Assembly: GCF_030718935.1 (NCBI RefSeq)
Contig: NZ_CP132194.1
Location: forward strand, 2,480,001 to 2,544,000
Direction: 5' to 3'
Length of the DNA: 64,000 bases
From: Psychrobacter sp. M13
GTDB taxonomy: Bacteria > Pseudomonadota > Gammaproteobacteria > Pseudomonadales > Moraxellaceae
The first letter of the stretch is position 1. Each line of letters starts with the position of its first letter. Made by a program: the position numbers and the translations under genes. Under the pieces are notes generated by a model. It was not told where the DNA came from and searched no databases. It saw only the letters and a list, made by a program, of their open reading frames with translations. This document shows positions 35,941 through 45,365 of this stretch, in pieces.

Positions 35941-36461
35941 AGTCTGAATTATGTTTCACAGCAGCAGAATAAAATCATACTATTTGCTGTGGACAACTTG
36001 ACAAACTATTAGCACACTGGTTTGAATTTATGGTGATTACGACAATATTATACTATTTATACACCATAATTATCTCATACGACAATTACTGTCGCTTAGT
36101 ATCTGCTGAGACTCATCAGAAGGCTTGGTTTTTGCTATAATTACCTTATCTAATAAAGAGGCAACGACAACGGCAAAATGTATTTTTCATTGTTAGTCAG
36201 CGTTGTAAAGCCTGACTATTATTGGCTTTTTAACTGCTATACCTATTCACATTTACTGTATAGTAAGATTTACCACTCATATTAGCTTGTAACGGTTGTT
36301 TTACTCCTAATCCTCTACACCCCTTATCCTATTATCAAATATAAGCTTTAACCATGAGCTAAAGAAGAAGCGTTACTTATTACAGAAGCTCATTATGCGC
36401 TGTGTGAAATTTACACTCCTAAGATAATTTAGTAACCTATATTAACCATAAGGAGTCCATT

Positions 36462-37529
36462 ATGGACGAGAATAAAGCCAAAGCACTCAAAGCCGCACTA
36501 GGTCAGATCGAAAAGCAGTTTGGTAAAAACACTATCATGCATTTAGGTGATGATTCAGCAGCGCTTAATAATGTTGACGTGGTCTCTACAGGGTCGTTAG
36601 GCTTAGATATCGCACTAGGTATCGGCGGTCTGCCTAAAGGTCGTATTGTGGAGATTTATGGCCCTGAAAGCTCTGGTAAAACGACGATGACTTTGCAGGC
36701 TATTGCACAGTGTCAAAAACAAGGTGGTACTTGTGCCTTTATCGATGCTGAACACGCCCTCGACCCTGTCTATGCACGTAAGCTAGGTATCAATACTGAT
36801 GATCTACTTATTTCGCAGCCCGATAACGGTGAGCAAGCCCTAGAGATTACTGATATGCTAGTGCGCTCAGGTGCTGTCGATATGATCGTTATTGACTCTG
36901 TGGCAGCGCTCACACCGCGTGCTGAGATCGAAGGCGAGATGGGTGATTCGCACATGGGTTTACAAGCCCGTCTGATGAGTCAAGCCCTACGTAAGATTAC
37001 GGGTAATGCTAAGCGCTCTAACTGCATGGTGGTCTTTATTAACCAAATTCGTATGAAAATTGGCGTCATGTTCGGTAGTCCTGAGACCACTACTGGTGGT
37101 AATGCGCTAAAATTCTATGCTTCGGTACGGATGGATATTCGCCGTATTGGTGCAGTCAAAAACGGTGATGAAATCATTGGTAATCAGACGCGAGTCAAAG
37201 TTATCAAAAACAAGATGGCACCACCCTTTCGTCAAGCAGAATTTGAGATTACCTATGGCGAAGGTACGAATCACTTAGCAGAAGTCATCGACTTGGGCGT
37301 TGATATCGGTGCCGTAGGCAAAGCGGGCTCTTGGTATAGTTATGGCGATGAAAAAATCGGTCAAGGTAAGGCCAATTCGGTAATTTATCTAAAAGAGAAT
37401 CCTGCTATTGCTGAAGAAATTGAAGCCAAAATTCGCGCTGAAAAATTAGGTACGGTTAACGAAAATGCTAAGTCAGATGCTGAAGAAATTGAGGCGGATG
37501 TAAACGCTGAATCAGAAGCACCTTTGTAA
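36462..37529 (+). CDS. recA: Recombinase RecA
   Basis: Homologous-recombination strand-exchange ATPase. The 355-residue protein has the Walker A GPESSGKT (67-74), [24 protein letters not shown], and [22 protein letters not shown] (L2) motifs. The acidic C-terminal tail (residues ~330-355) is normal. AGGAG precedes the ATG. It is followed 35 bp downstream by recX. No SOS box is visible upstream, in agreement with the reported lack of LexA in Moraxellaceae. Confidence 0.99.
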   Translation: MDENKAKALKAALGQIEKQFGKNTIMHLGDDSAALNNVDVVSTGSLGLDIALGIGGLPKGRIVEIYGPESSGKTTMTLQAIAQCQKQGGTCAFIDAEHALDPVYARKLGINTDDLLISQPDNGEQALEITDMLVRSGAVDMIVIDSVAALTPRAEIEGEMGDSHMGLQARLMSQALRKITGNAKRSNCMVVFINQIRMKIGVMFGSPETTTGGNALKFYASVRMDIRRIGAVKNGDEIIGNQTRVKVIKNKMAPPFRQAEFEITYGEGTNHLAEVIDLGVDIGAVGKAGSWYSYGDEKIGQGKANSVIYLKENPAIAEEIEAKIRAEKLGTVNENAKSDAEEIEADVNAESEAPL

Positions 37530-37564
37530 TAATAAAGTGCTTATAGATCGTATAGAGGTCTTCT

Positions 37565-38671
37565 ATGCAGATTAAAACCTTAGCCGAAATACTAGCCGAG
37601 TCGGACACCGACTCGGCTAATGCGGTTGGTGCAAAAAAAAAGCCCCGCAATAAAACCTACAATAAATCTCAGAACAAGCCTAGCAAAACTGAGTTATTTG
37701 AACGTATAAAATCAAAAAAGGTGAAGCGTTTAGATAAGCCTTCTAACGATTATTTTAATACTCAAGAAAAAACGAATGACGATACAGATGCTGATAATGG
37801 TTATTTAGCAGATTCAGCTTCTGAGTCATATCAACCTAGCTCTCATTTTAAACCTCAGTCTAAACCCAAATCAAAACAAGGCACTAAGAAAAAAAAGCGT
37901 TTTCATCCTGCGGCTGCTTTTATTGCTGAATCGACTGATGCTCCCGTCTATACACCTCCTGAATCGCAGAGTATCAAACAGATGCTAGCAGAGGTAAAGG
38001 GTACTGTTGAGCTTAATGAAAATAGCGAGCAACCTGATGCTAATAAAGATATCAGTACAAATACGAATACCGATAACATACCCTCTGCTCTAAAAGCTTA
38101 TCTGCGCACTCCAGAGCAAAAGCAAGCTGAGCTTGACGCTATAAAGGCCGAAAGTCGTTTGCGTTGGTTGGCGTTTTATTATCTATCGAGACGCGAGCAT
38201 GGTAGAGCTGAGCTCAAGCAAAAGCTTATCGACAAGGAGCAAGATCCTGATAGCATCAATACGCTGCTGGATGAATTTGAGGAAAAAGGCTATCAAAGCG
38301 ACTATCGTACAACTTTGATGCTCATTCGCGAAAATATTCGTAAGGGTCGCGGTCGCGGACGTATTAAACAAGAGTTTTACAAAAAAAAGCTCCCTATGCC
38401 AAGCAACATAGACGAGCTTATTGATATGGCAAATACTGAATCTGAAGAATTTAGTGAGTTTGTTGATGATGACGAGGACAGCTTAGTCGATGGTGTTGAT
38501 TGGCTAAAGCTTGCCGTCACCGCGCGCATAAAAAAATACGGTGATAGCATCCCTACTGAGCAAAAAGAGAAAGCCAAGCAGTTGCGCTTTTTGCAATATC
38601 GCGGTTTTAAGGCTGATGTTTGCTTTGCTGCGCTCAACTATACTTTAGACAATTTAGATGAGCGTTTTTAG
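37565..38671 (+). CDS. recX: Regulatory protein RecX with long N-terminal extension
   Basis: Inhibits RecA filament growth. The RecX three-helix repeats occupy about residues 195-368 (LRWLAFYYLSRREHGRAELK, then IRKGRGRGRIKQEF and KQLRFLQYRGF). The first ~190 residues are a Lys/Ser/Asn/Asp-rich, probably disordered extension with repeated basic stretches, so the protein is about twice the usual length of 150-200. AGAGG precedes the ATG. It sits right after recA with no terminator in between, and a perfect 12-bp hairpin occupies codons 10-19. Confidence 0.93.
   Translation: MQIKTLAEILAESDTDSANAVGAKKKPRNKTYNKSQNKPSKTELFERIKSKKVKRLDKPSNDYFNTQEKTNDDTDADNGYLADSASESYQPSSHFKPQSKPKSKQGTKKKKRFHPAAAFIAESTDAPVYTPPESQSIKQMLAEVKGTVELNENSEQPDANKDISTNTNTDNIPSALKAYLRTPEQKQAELDAIKAESRLRWLAFYYLSRREHGRAELKQKLIDKEQDPDSINTLLDEFEEKGYQSDYRTTLMLIRENIRKGRGRGRIKQEFYKKKLPMPSNIDELIDMANTESEEFSEFVDDDEDSLVDGVDWLKLAVTARIKKYGDSIPTEQKEKAKQLRFLQYRGFKADVCFAALNYTLDNLDERF
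37593..37619. promoter_or_regulatory. Perfect hairpin in the first codons of recX
   Basis: TAGCCGAGTCGG, a 3-nt ACA loop and CCGACTCGGCTA pair over 12 bp, GC-rich in an AT-rich gene. It begins 28 bases after the recX ATG. There is no T-run behind it, so it is not a plain terminator, but such a stem could slow ribosomes or RNA polymerase at the recA-recX junction. Confidence 0.6.
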
Positions 38672-38706
38672 TATTTATAATGTCTCAAAACTTTAATTTT
38701 AAATAC

Positions 38707-40164
38707 TTAATAGTAGCCCAAGAACTTCCACCATATCAGTCCCGCACCAATCCAAACCACTAAGTTCACCACACTCATCACCGCTCCTACACCCCACCAT
38801 TCGCCAAGGGTAATATAACCTGAGTTAAAGATAACAGGTGCTGTACCCGTTGCATAGTGGGTCAAGGTCATCATAATATTACCTGCTGCTGCTAGAATAA
38901 GCGCGTATAACATTGGTGGCGCGCCTAAGCTTAGTCCAACGGCATAAAAGGCGGCAAATAGCGCAGTGATATGAGCAGTAGTACTCGCAAAAAAGTAATG
39001 AATATAGAGATAAACTAAAGTTAAAATCGCCACTGCACCGACCCAGCCGACTCCTGTTATCCCTATCATAGATTCGATATTCTCTGAGAACCAGCTGATA
39101 AGCCCTAATTTATTCAAGTACGAAGCCATCATAATCAGCGCGCCAAACCAAATAATCGTATCCCAAGCCGACTTTTCCTTAAGGATATCATCCCAAGTCA
39201 ATACGCCTGTCACTATCAAAGTAGATAGCCCAATAAATGCTGTGGTTGTGGCATCAACGCTGAATTGCTCACCAAAGATAAGCGCAGGAATGTTGGCCCA
39301 TAATATAAGCATCAGAGCAAACACACCGAGCATAATTTTTTCCTGCGTACTGACATGCCCCATCTCAGTTAAATTATCTTTGGCAAAAATCTTAGCATCA
39401 GGGGTTTGCTTAACCTCTGGCGGATAAATCAAATAAATAACGATCGGCATTAATATCAGACATAGCATACCCGGTATAAACATTGCCACAGCCCATGTCG
39501 TCCAAGACAATTGAATATCACCGCCAGTGGCTTTATTGACTAAATCAACGACTAGTGGATTAGGCGCAGTCGCTGTGATAAACATTCCAGAGGTAATCGG
39601 ATTAGCATGGTAATTGACCATAGCTAAGTAGCTACCGATCTTTTTTTGACTACCCTCCTCTGGCGTAGAGTGAAAGCTTTGAGCGATAGACTTCATAATT
39701 GGATGAATAATCCCGCCGCCTCGTGCTGTATTAGAGGGTGTTATAGGCGCGATCATAAGCTCCGCTGCCGTTAATGAATAAGCGACACCGATAGTTTTTT
39801 TACCAAAGATCGAAATAAAATAATATGCAATACGACGACCTAGACCTGTTTTTATCAAGCCGCGTGAGATCATCACTGCAATACCGATCAACCAAATTAA
39901 TGGACTTGAGTAGCTTGATAATGCATCAGCAATAGATACTTTTGGACTCTCATTAGTGACACCTGTAAGCGCTACTAATGTCACAGCAATAATAGCAATA
40001 GCGCCAATGGGTAATGCTTTGCCGATGATAGCTACAATAGTACCTATAAATAACGCTAACATGTGCCAAGCTTCTGGGGTCACGCCAGCAGGTACAGGAA
40101 TAACAAACCAGATGATCAAGCCTGCTAAAATAGCAATGACCGTAGGTATAGGTTTAAAAGGCAT
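38707..40164 (-). CDS. DASS (SLC13) family anion:sodium symporter
   Basis: A 485-residue inner-membrane protein of the divalent anion:sodium symporter family, related to the 2-oxoglutarate/malate translocator branch. Some eleven hydrophobic segments are seen. The PITPSNTARGGGIIHPIMKS segment carries the SNT substrate/sodium motif. The second NPITSGMFITATAPNPLVVD motif repeats it, as expected from the internal duplication. The substrate is likely a C4 or C5 dicarboxylate, not provable here. It is convergent with recX (35 bp) and preceded by a terminator-like hairpin at 40195-40224. Confidence 0.92.
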   Translation of the reverse strand: MPFKPIPTVIAILAGLIIWFVIPVPAGVTPEAWHMLALFIGTIVAIIGKALPIGAIAIIAVTLVALTGVTNESPKVSIADALSSYSSPLIWLIGIAVMISRGLIKTGLGRRIAYYFISIFGKKTIGVAYSLTAAELMIAPITPSNTARGGGIIHPIMKSIAQSFHSTPEEGSQKKIGSYLAMVNYHANPITSGMFITATAPNPLVVDLVNKATGGDIQLSWTTWAVAMFIPGMLCLILMPIVIYLIYPPEVKQTPDAKIFAKDNLTEMGHVSTQEKIMLGVFALMLILWANIPALIFGEQFSVDATTTAFIGLSTLIVTGVLTWDDILKEKSAWDTIIWFGALIMMASYLNKLGLISWFSENIESMIGITGVGWVGAVAILTLVYLYIHYFFASTTAHITALFAAFYAVGLSLGAPPMLYALILAAAGNIMMTLTHYATGTAPVIFNSGYITLGEWWGVGAVMSVVNLVVWIGAGLIWWKFLGYY

Positions 40165-40194
40165 AGCGCACTCACTTGACGTAGTTTTAAATAT

Positions 40195-40224
40195 AAAAAA
40201 ACCTTAAAGTCTATTAGGTTTTTT
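40195..40224 (-). terminator. Terminator-like hairpin before the DASS gene
   Basis: AAAAAAACCT and AGGTTTTTT pair across an 11-nt loop. The hairpin is symmetric, about 30 bp upstream of the transporter start codon, and could be a second terminator of the YidB-like gene or an attenuator in the transporter leader. Confidence 0.55.
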
Positions 40225-40320
40225 GAAATGAAGCCTAGTTGTATACTGAAGTAATTATAAACTAACTTTATATTTAATATAAAACCACTTTGTTACTAAT
40301 GATTTTTTAATATAAAAAAA

Positions 40321-40344
40321 AGAGTATGTTGTCAAACATACTCT
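40321..40344 (-). terminator. Terminator of the YidB-like gene
   Basis: AGAGTATGTT and AACATACTCT form a 10-bp stem with a 4-nt loop, followed by a run of T residues on the minus strand. Confidence 0.9.
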
Positions 40345-40387
40345 TCGATGACAAAACTTTAAAATAATATACTTATAACAATTTGAC

Positions 40388-41113
40388 TTATTTCAAGCCG
40401 CCTAAACGACTAGATAACTGACCCATAATTTGATCAATCTCTTGATTGGCCTCAGCTTCATTATCTAAGTTGCCATTAGGAGTGAGCTGATTCATCACCT
40501 CAGGTAACAGCTCAGCCAGTCCTTGACGAACCTCGCTGTCATTTGCACCCGTATGAGCCGCCACTTGCTGAATCTCTTGCTCATCAAATAAGCGACTAAT
40601 CTCATTAGGATCGAGGTTCTCGTTCTGCTCGCTGTTACTCATCCAAGAGCGTGCTTGCTGCTCATGACCCATACCGGTTATTTTGGACAAAGCCCCACCC
40701 AAACCGCCATTGCGTTGTACCCAGCTGAGCACCATTGGCATTAAAGCTGCTACTAGCATTCCTTTACCACCGAAGCCGCCTCGGCTTTTCTGCCCACCAC
40801 CTAATACGCTACCTAAGATATCACCGAGCCCACCTGCGCCTGCGTTCATACCGCTGCGTTGATTACCACTCAGCATACCGCCCAATCCCCCGACGATGTC
40901 ATCTAACCCAAAACCTTTGTCCTGTTGGCGTTCGTATTGTTGCGGGTTATAGCCCCCTGTTTGACCACCACCGCCAAGCACACTCCCTAATATGTCACCA
41001 AGCCCACCTGTACGACGTGGATTCACACCTTGATTGACTGGATTGCGCTGAGCATCATTGGGATCCATAGCGCTGCGAGCGACTTGTGCTACCAAATTTC
41101 CTAGTAAACTCAT
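40388..41113 (-). CDS. YidB/DUF937-like protein
   Basis: A 241-residue protein with a Gly/Gln/Asn-rich first half containing repeated GGLGDILGSVLGGG blocks (near 36, 95 and others). A C-terminal domain of the YidB/DUF937 family (SWMSNSEQNENLDPNEISRLF, EQEIQQVAAHTGANDSEV, QGLAELLPEVMNQLTPNG) follows. The function of YidB is unknown. No signal peptide is evident. It ends in a clear terminator. Confidence 0.85.
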   Translation of the reverse strand: MSLLGNLVAQVARSAMDPNDAQRNPVNQGVNPRRTGGLGDILGSVLGGGGQTGGYNPQQYERQQDKGFGLDDIVGGLGGMLSGNQRSGMNAGAGGLGDILGSVLGGGQKSRGGFGGKGMLVAALMPMVLSWVQRNGGLGGALSKITGMGHEQQARSWMSNSEQNENLDPNEISRLFDEQEIQQVAAHTGANDSEVRQGLAELLPEVMNQLTPNGNLDNEAEANQEIDQIMGQLSSRLGGLK

Positions 41114-41201
41114 AACTTTATCCTTATGTTATTCATATAATATAGAATGCTGTTCATAGTTAAGATAGCAGATATTGCGAGGTTTCTAGATAGGCGTTTT
41201 G

Positions 41202-41651
41202 TTATGAGCTTTGTACATGAGTGACGGTAGCTAGTATGTTTATTGCTTGCCATTGCGTAGGTGTCATCTGATCGCGAAATATCGTGATAGAGAGTAATTT
41301 TGATCGAGGTTCTACGACTTTGAATTGCAAATGTATTAATAACTGATAACGTTGTACGCTGATAAGTTCCGCTTGCCATAAGGCATCACCGCGACTAGTA
41401 CGCATTAGCAGCTGCCAGCCTTGATTTAAGCGCTGGCTAAGCGGAGGCTGGCTTAAATGCAGTACTATCGGCCGTGATAAAGCGAGATAGCTGACCACAA
41501 GCGTTGTTACTATAAAGACAAATAAGTACTGCCATAAGGATAGTTGAGCAAACAAAGCTAATAGTATTAACGTACCAATCAAAGTAATGTAAATCAATAA
41601 GCGTAAATAGCTCCCAGCTTTGACGGCAGCATCAATACGTAGAGAGGTCAT
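41202..41651 (-). CDS. YgfX (CptA)-like inner-membrane protein, partner of SdhE
   Basis: A protein of about 149 residues with two adjacent hydrophobic helices (LRLLIYITLIGTLILLALFAQL, then LWQYLFVFIVTTLVVSYLAL) and a soluble beta-rich C-terminus (GDALWQAELISVQRYQ...). Size, topology and position directly after sdhE fit the YgfX family, whose E. coli member binds SdhE and has been reported as a membrane toxin acting on division proteins. The frame opens further upstream (41714); the ATG at 41651 with AAGGA gives the family-typical length, though the ATG at 41675 with AAAGG is possible. Confidence 0.7.
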   Translation of the reverse strand: MTSLRIDAAVKAGSYLRLLIYITLIGTLILLALFAQLSLWQYLFVFIVTTLVVSYLALSRPIVLHLSQPPLSQRLNQGWQLLMRTSRGDALWQAELISVQRYQLLIHLQFKVVEPRSKLLSITIFRDQMTPTQWQAINILATVTHVQSS

Positions 41652-41753
41652 AAGCGCTATATCCTTATAGTCCATTGAACCTTTATTAAGAGTCCATTTT
41701 AGACAAGCCATCATAATAAAATATTAGCCACTATAGCGCCATTATTAATACGA

Positions 41754-42053
41754 CTATAAACCCTTACTATGACGCCATGTCTTGATCTTATTGACCAGCT
41801 CCCATACGGCTTTGTCCTCAGGCTGAGACTGATTGGTAAAATAATCAAGCAAGTCTGGGTCTTCATAAGTCAGCATTTCGGCAAACACTAATTGCTCAGC
41901 TGGTATCGCGTGTAAGTACATCTCCTTAACATAAGGATCAATATAAAAATCTAACTCTTTGAGACCACGACGCGCTTGATAAATAATCCGCCGCTGCTCA
42001 ATGGTTGGCTCTGGCTGGCTTGGTTGCTGATTTTTCAGGTGAGTTGTAGTCAT
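41754..42053 (-). CDS. sdhE: FAD assembly factor SdhE (YgfY/CptB)
   Basis: Small helical protein that promotes covalent flavinylation of succinate dehydrogenase SdhA. The family signature RRGLKELDFYIDPYV (usually RRGMlElD..l..F) is present. The five-helix core continues with ERQLVFAEMLTYEDPDLLDYF-like sequence, here PAEQLVFAEMLTYEDPDLL. The frame opens at a TTG at 42068, but the ATG at 42053 with GAGAG 8 nt away is preferred (99 residues). A polar N-terminal tail of ~20 residues is extra. It is followed by the ygfX-like gene, the usual pair. Confidence 0.9.
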   Translation of the reverse strand: MTTTHLKNQQPSQPEPTIEQRRIIYQARRGLKELDFYIDPYVKEMYLHAIPAEQLVFAEMLTYEDPDLLDYFTNQSQPEDKAVWELVNKIKTWRHSKGL

Positions 42054-42117
42054 AAATAACGCTCTCAATATAGTAAAAATTAAAGTCAGCTAGTCAAACA
42101 GCTGTATTTTATTAGTC

Positions 42118-43020
42118 TCAATGGTTATCTTTATTATAAGTCGCCAACTGTTGCCATAATGATGTTGACTGTTGCATCATAGCGACATTATGGGTGCGAA
42201 TTATACTAGCGCCTTGTTGCAATGCTAGCAGTCCTGCGGCAGTACCCGCAGCATCACGCTCTTGGGCTTGCGTATCGACCACTGTTGCAACACCACTTCT
42301 GTGTAGTACTTCTGCCAAAAAGCGCTTGCGTGAAATGCCAAACATTATAGGAAAACCGAGCGCTTTTAAGCGATCAAGCTGAGTCAATAAAATACAATGA
42401 TGTTCGTAAGTCTTGGCAAAACCAAAGCCTGGATCAATAATTATCTTATCACGTTTGACCCCTAATGCCGTCACCTCTTCAATACGATTATTCAGTTCAG
42501 TACTGACCTCAAAGATAACATCTTTATAGTGCGCCAAATCATTCATCGTCGTCGGCTCACCACGCATATGCATCAGCATAACGGGTATATCTAGGTTTGC
42601 CGCCATGAGCGCTGCACCGTCACGTTTGAGCGCGCGCACATCGTTCCAGATGTCTGCGCCTGCTGCAAAAGCACTTTGCATAACAGATGGGTTACTAGTA
42701 TCGATAGATAGCCAAATCTCATTGCCAAAATGGCTACGGATAGCCTCAACGACAGGCACTACTCGATCTATTTCCTCATCAGTCATCACAGCTTGCGCAT
42801 TAGGGCGAGTTGATTCACCACCAATATCGATAATGCTAGCCCCTGCCTCCATCATCGTTTGGCAATGAGCCAGTGCTTCATCCACGCCATTGAACTGAGC
42901 ACCGTCTGAAAAAGAATCTGGTGTCACATTTAAGATACCCATAATATGTGGCTGTGATAAGTCTAAAACCTTCTGACGACTCATGACTGTATAGGCAGGT
43001 AAAGGGTTAAACAAGGGCAT
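42118..43020 (-). CDS. folP: Dihydropteroate synthase
   Basis: Joins p-aminobenzoate to hydroxymethyl-dihydropterin diphosphate in folate synthesis; the sulfonamide target. MGILNVTPDSFSDGAQ and DIGGESTRPNA are the two PROSITE-type signatures. DPGFGFAKTYEHH is the pterin-binding loop. The ATG at 43020 has AGGA 6 nt upstream, while the frame opens with TTG at 43026. It follows ftsH on the minus strand, a widespread ftsH-folP order, but with a terminator between them. Confidence 0.98.
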   Translation of the reverse strand: MPLFNPLPAYTVMSRQKVLDLSQPHIMGILNVTPDSFSDGAQFNGVDEALAHCQTMMEAGASIIDIGGESTRPNAQAVMTDEEIDRVVPVVEAIRSHFGNEIWLSIDTSNPSVMQSAFAAGADIWNDVRALKRDGAALMAANLDIPVMLMHMRGEPTTMNDLAHYKDVIFEVSTELNNRIEEVTALGVKRDKIIIDPGFGFAKTYEHHCILLTQLDRLKALGFPIMFGISRKRFLAEVLHRSGVATVVDTQAQERDAAGTAAGLLALQQGASIIRTHNVAMMQQSTSLWQQLATYNKDNH

Positions 43021-43142
43021 AATCAATCCTGTGTAGTTTTATATAAATATGAAGCCAACTTATGATATCAGTAAAGCGATACTAGCGCTAAGGCTCTCTC
43101 AACTTGGCTTGATTACTAAACGTAAACTCAACTATCAGCCAC

Positions 43143-43170
43143 AAAAAAGCCCTTTATGAAAAGGGCTTTT
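43143..43170 (-). terminator. Terminator of ftsH
   Basis: AAAAGCCCTTT and AAAGGGCTTTT form an 11-bp stem with an ATGA loop, followed by T residues on the minus strand. It lies 30 bp after the ftsH stop codon, between ftsH and folP. Confidence 0.93.
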
Positions 43171-43201
43171 CCTACAAATAAGTTGATGTTAAAACTATAC
43201 T

Positions 43202-45106
43202 CTACATCGCAGGTAATGGCGGCGGTATAGCAGTCGTCTTAGTATCATCTTTTGAGAGGTTAATCTCGTTATGCTGATACACTCTTGGTGGACGTGGTGC
43301 TTCACCTGCTAAGATGTCTTGCAACTGATCACGATCAATGGTTTCCCATTTCATCAAAGCGTCAACCATCGCATGCATCTTATCTTTGTTGGCTTCGATC
43401 AGCTCACGGGCGATATCATACTGCTCCTCAAGCATGCGACGAACTTCATCATCGACCTTTTGCTGAGTAGCCTCTGAGATTGAGCGTCCGCCGCCACCAA
43501 AGTAACCTTGCGAGCTGTCATCATCTTCATACACCATGATACCAAGCGCATCAGACATACCGTACTTAGTGACCATGGCTCGTGCCATTTTAGTGGCACG
43601 TTCAAAGTCATTAGAGGCACCAGTCGACATCTGATTGATAAAGACTTCTTCAGCGATACGACCACCAAATAAAATAGCAAGATCGCTTAGCATTTTAGAC
43701 TTATACATACTGGTTTGATCGTGCTCAGGTAGCTGCCAAGTGACACCAAGCGCAAAGCCGCGCGGCATAATAGTCACTTTGTGCACAGGATCAGTACCTG
43801 GTAGTAGTTCCGCAACTAGCGCATGGCCCGCTTCATGATAAGCAGTAGCACGGCGCTCCTCTTCACGGATGACCATAGATTTACGCTCAGGACCCATGTA
43901 TAGCTTATCTTTAGCATCTTCAAAGTCATTCATATCGACGCTACGTTTACTACGACGAGCGGCAAACAGGGCAGCTTCGTTCACTAGGTTTGCCAACTGT
44001 GCGCCAGTGAATCCAGGCGTACCACGCGCGAGCGAATTGGCATCAACACCAGTGGTATTTGGCAATTTACGCAGATGCACTTTTAAGATCTGCTCACGAC
44101 CTTTGATATCTGGTAAACCTACTTGCACCTGACGGTCAAAACGACCTGGACGTAGCAAGGCTTTGTCAAGAACATCAGCACGGTTAGTCGCTGCAATGAC
44201 GATAACACCTTCGTTACCTTCAAAGCCATCCATCTCAACCAATAACTGGTTCAAAGTCTGTTCGCGCTCATCATTACCGCCGCCCATACCTGAGCCACGA
44301 TGGCGACCTACGGCATCAATCTCATCGATAAAGATGATACAAGGTGCACTTTTTTTGGCTTGCTCAAACATATCACGAACACGCGAGGCACCAACACCGA
44401 CGAACATCTCAACAAAATCTGAACCTGATATTGAGAAAAACGGTACTTTAGCTTCACCAGCGATCGCACGAGCTAGTAGTGTTTTACCAGTACCTGGTGG
44501 GCCTACCATCAAGATACCACGTGGAATAGTTGCGCCTAATTTAGTAAACTTGTCAGGATCACGTAAGAACTCAACCACTTCGACAACTTCTTCTTTAGCC
44601 TCTTCACAGCCAGCCACGTCATCAAAGTTAACTTTGATCTGATCTTCGGTGAGCATCTTGGCTTTTGACTTACCAAAGCTCATAGGGCCGCCACCTTTAC
44701 CGCCAGCGCCACCTTGCATATTGCGCATAAAGAACAGAAACAGGCCAATAATCAATAGAATAGGAAAGCTGGCAATTAACAGCTGCATCAATACACTTTG
44801 ACGTTTTGGCGCTGTACCTTCGATATTGACTTGGTTTTCACGCAATAACGGTAATAGCTGTTCATCTGCTACCGCAGGGCGAATAGTCTCAAATGTTGAT
44901 CCGTTTTTCTTCTCGCCAGTGATTTGCTCACCGTCAATTTCGATGCTAGCTACTTGGTTTTCTGACACTGCAGTCACAAACTCAGAGTAGTTAAGGCTAT
45001 CAGGCTCAGTTGACTTATCGAAGCCACTGAATACCAGCACCAAAACGCCGATTACCACCAGCCACAATAAGGTATTTTTTACCATGTCGCTCACTAGTTT
45101 CCCCAT
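43202..45106 (-). CDS. ftsH: ATP-dependent zinc metalloprotease FtsH
   Basis: Membrane-bound AAA+ protease that removes misassembled membrane proteins and regulators such as LpxC. Two N-terminal helices (about 10-27 and 105-127) bracket the periplasmic domain. The AAA module has GPPGTGKT (202-209), [11 protein letters not shown] and the SRH. The zinc site HEAGH is at 424-428. Length 634 is typical. A proline-rich tail (AIPPPLPAM) ends the protein. Upstream is rlmE in the same orientation, giving the conserved rlmE-ftsH-folP order. FtsH control of LpxC, whose gene is also in this window, is known from E. coli. Confidence 0.99.
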   Translation of the reverse strand: MGKLVSDMVKNTLLWLVVIGVLVLVFSGFDKSTEPDSLNYSEFVTAVSENQVASIEIDGEQITGEKKNGSTFETIRPAVADEQLLPLLRENQVNIEGTAPKRQSVLMQLLIASFPILLIIGLFLFFMRNMQGGAGGKGGGPMSFGKSKAKMLTEDQIKVNFDDVAGCEEAKEEVVEVVEFLRDPDKFTKLGATIPRGILMVGPPGTGKTLLARAIAGEAKVPFFSISGSDFVEMFVGVGASRVRDMFEQAKKSAPCIIFIDEIDAVGRHRGSGMGGGNDEREQTLNQLLVEMDGFEGNEGVIVIAATNRADVLDKALLRPGRFDRQVQVGLPDIKGREQILKVHLRKLPNTTGVDANSLARGTPGFTGAQLANLVNEAALFAARRSKRSVDMNDFEDAKDKLYMGPERKSMVIREEERRATAYHEAGHALVAELLPGTDPVHKVTIMPRGFALGVTWQLPEHDQTSMYKSKMLSDLAILFGGRIAEEVFINQMSTGASNDFERATKMARAMVTKYGMSDALGIMVYEDDDSSQGYFGGGGRSISEATQQKVDDEVRRMLEEQYDIARELIEANKDKMHAMVDALMKWETIDRDQLQDILAGEAPRPPRVYQHNEINLSKDDTKTTAIPPPLPAM

Positions 45107-45365
45107 CCCTTACTTATTGGTGTGTCAGTTTGACACGTGACGTCTGTAACCTATTAGGTTTCATCAGACGACTTTGCTTAAAATAGATAATAAAAACAAA
45201 GTTAATATACCATGTTATGTGGTTTTAACCCGCATTATTCAAGCATAAACTCATATTATTCAGTTAACTATTGTAGCAGTTTCAAACGACTGTAAATACT
45301 TGCCTACGCTGATGTCATAAGACAAAAAACCCATCATAACCTATTGAAAACATTAAAAATATAAA

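Larger units (their letters stand above)
35512..36461. other. 950-bp gene-free region between trmB and recA
   Basis: The largest non-coding stretch of the window. In order it holds the trmB terminator, two perfect DnaA-box-type 9-mers 12 bp apart, a strongly AT-rich tract (about 35841-35940), a further near-consensus box, and the recA leader. A TTGACA is at 35998-36003 with a poor -10. No LexA-type CTG-N10-CAG operator is seen near recA. No reading frame of note is present. Confidence 0.7.

Noticed and set aside
35760..36010. Calling this region the chromosomal origin oriC
   Set aside because: Three DnaA-type boxes and an AT tract are suggestive, but no dnaA, dnaN, gidA or rpmH neighbour is present and skew cannot be judged from one window.
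36104..36120. CTG...CAG near recA as a possible LexA box
   Set aside because: The spacing is 11 bp, not 10, and the core is not A/T-rich.
41110..41379. Minus-strand 89-residue frame overlapping the ygfX-like gene
   Set aside because: Shadow frame of the larger gene; no ribosome-binding site or recognisable domain.
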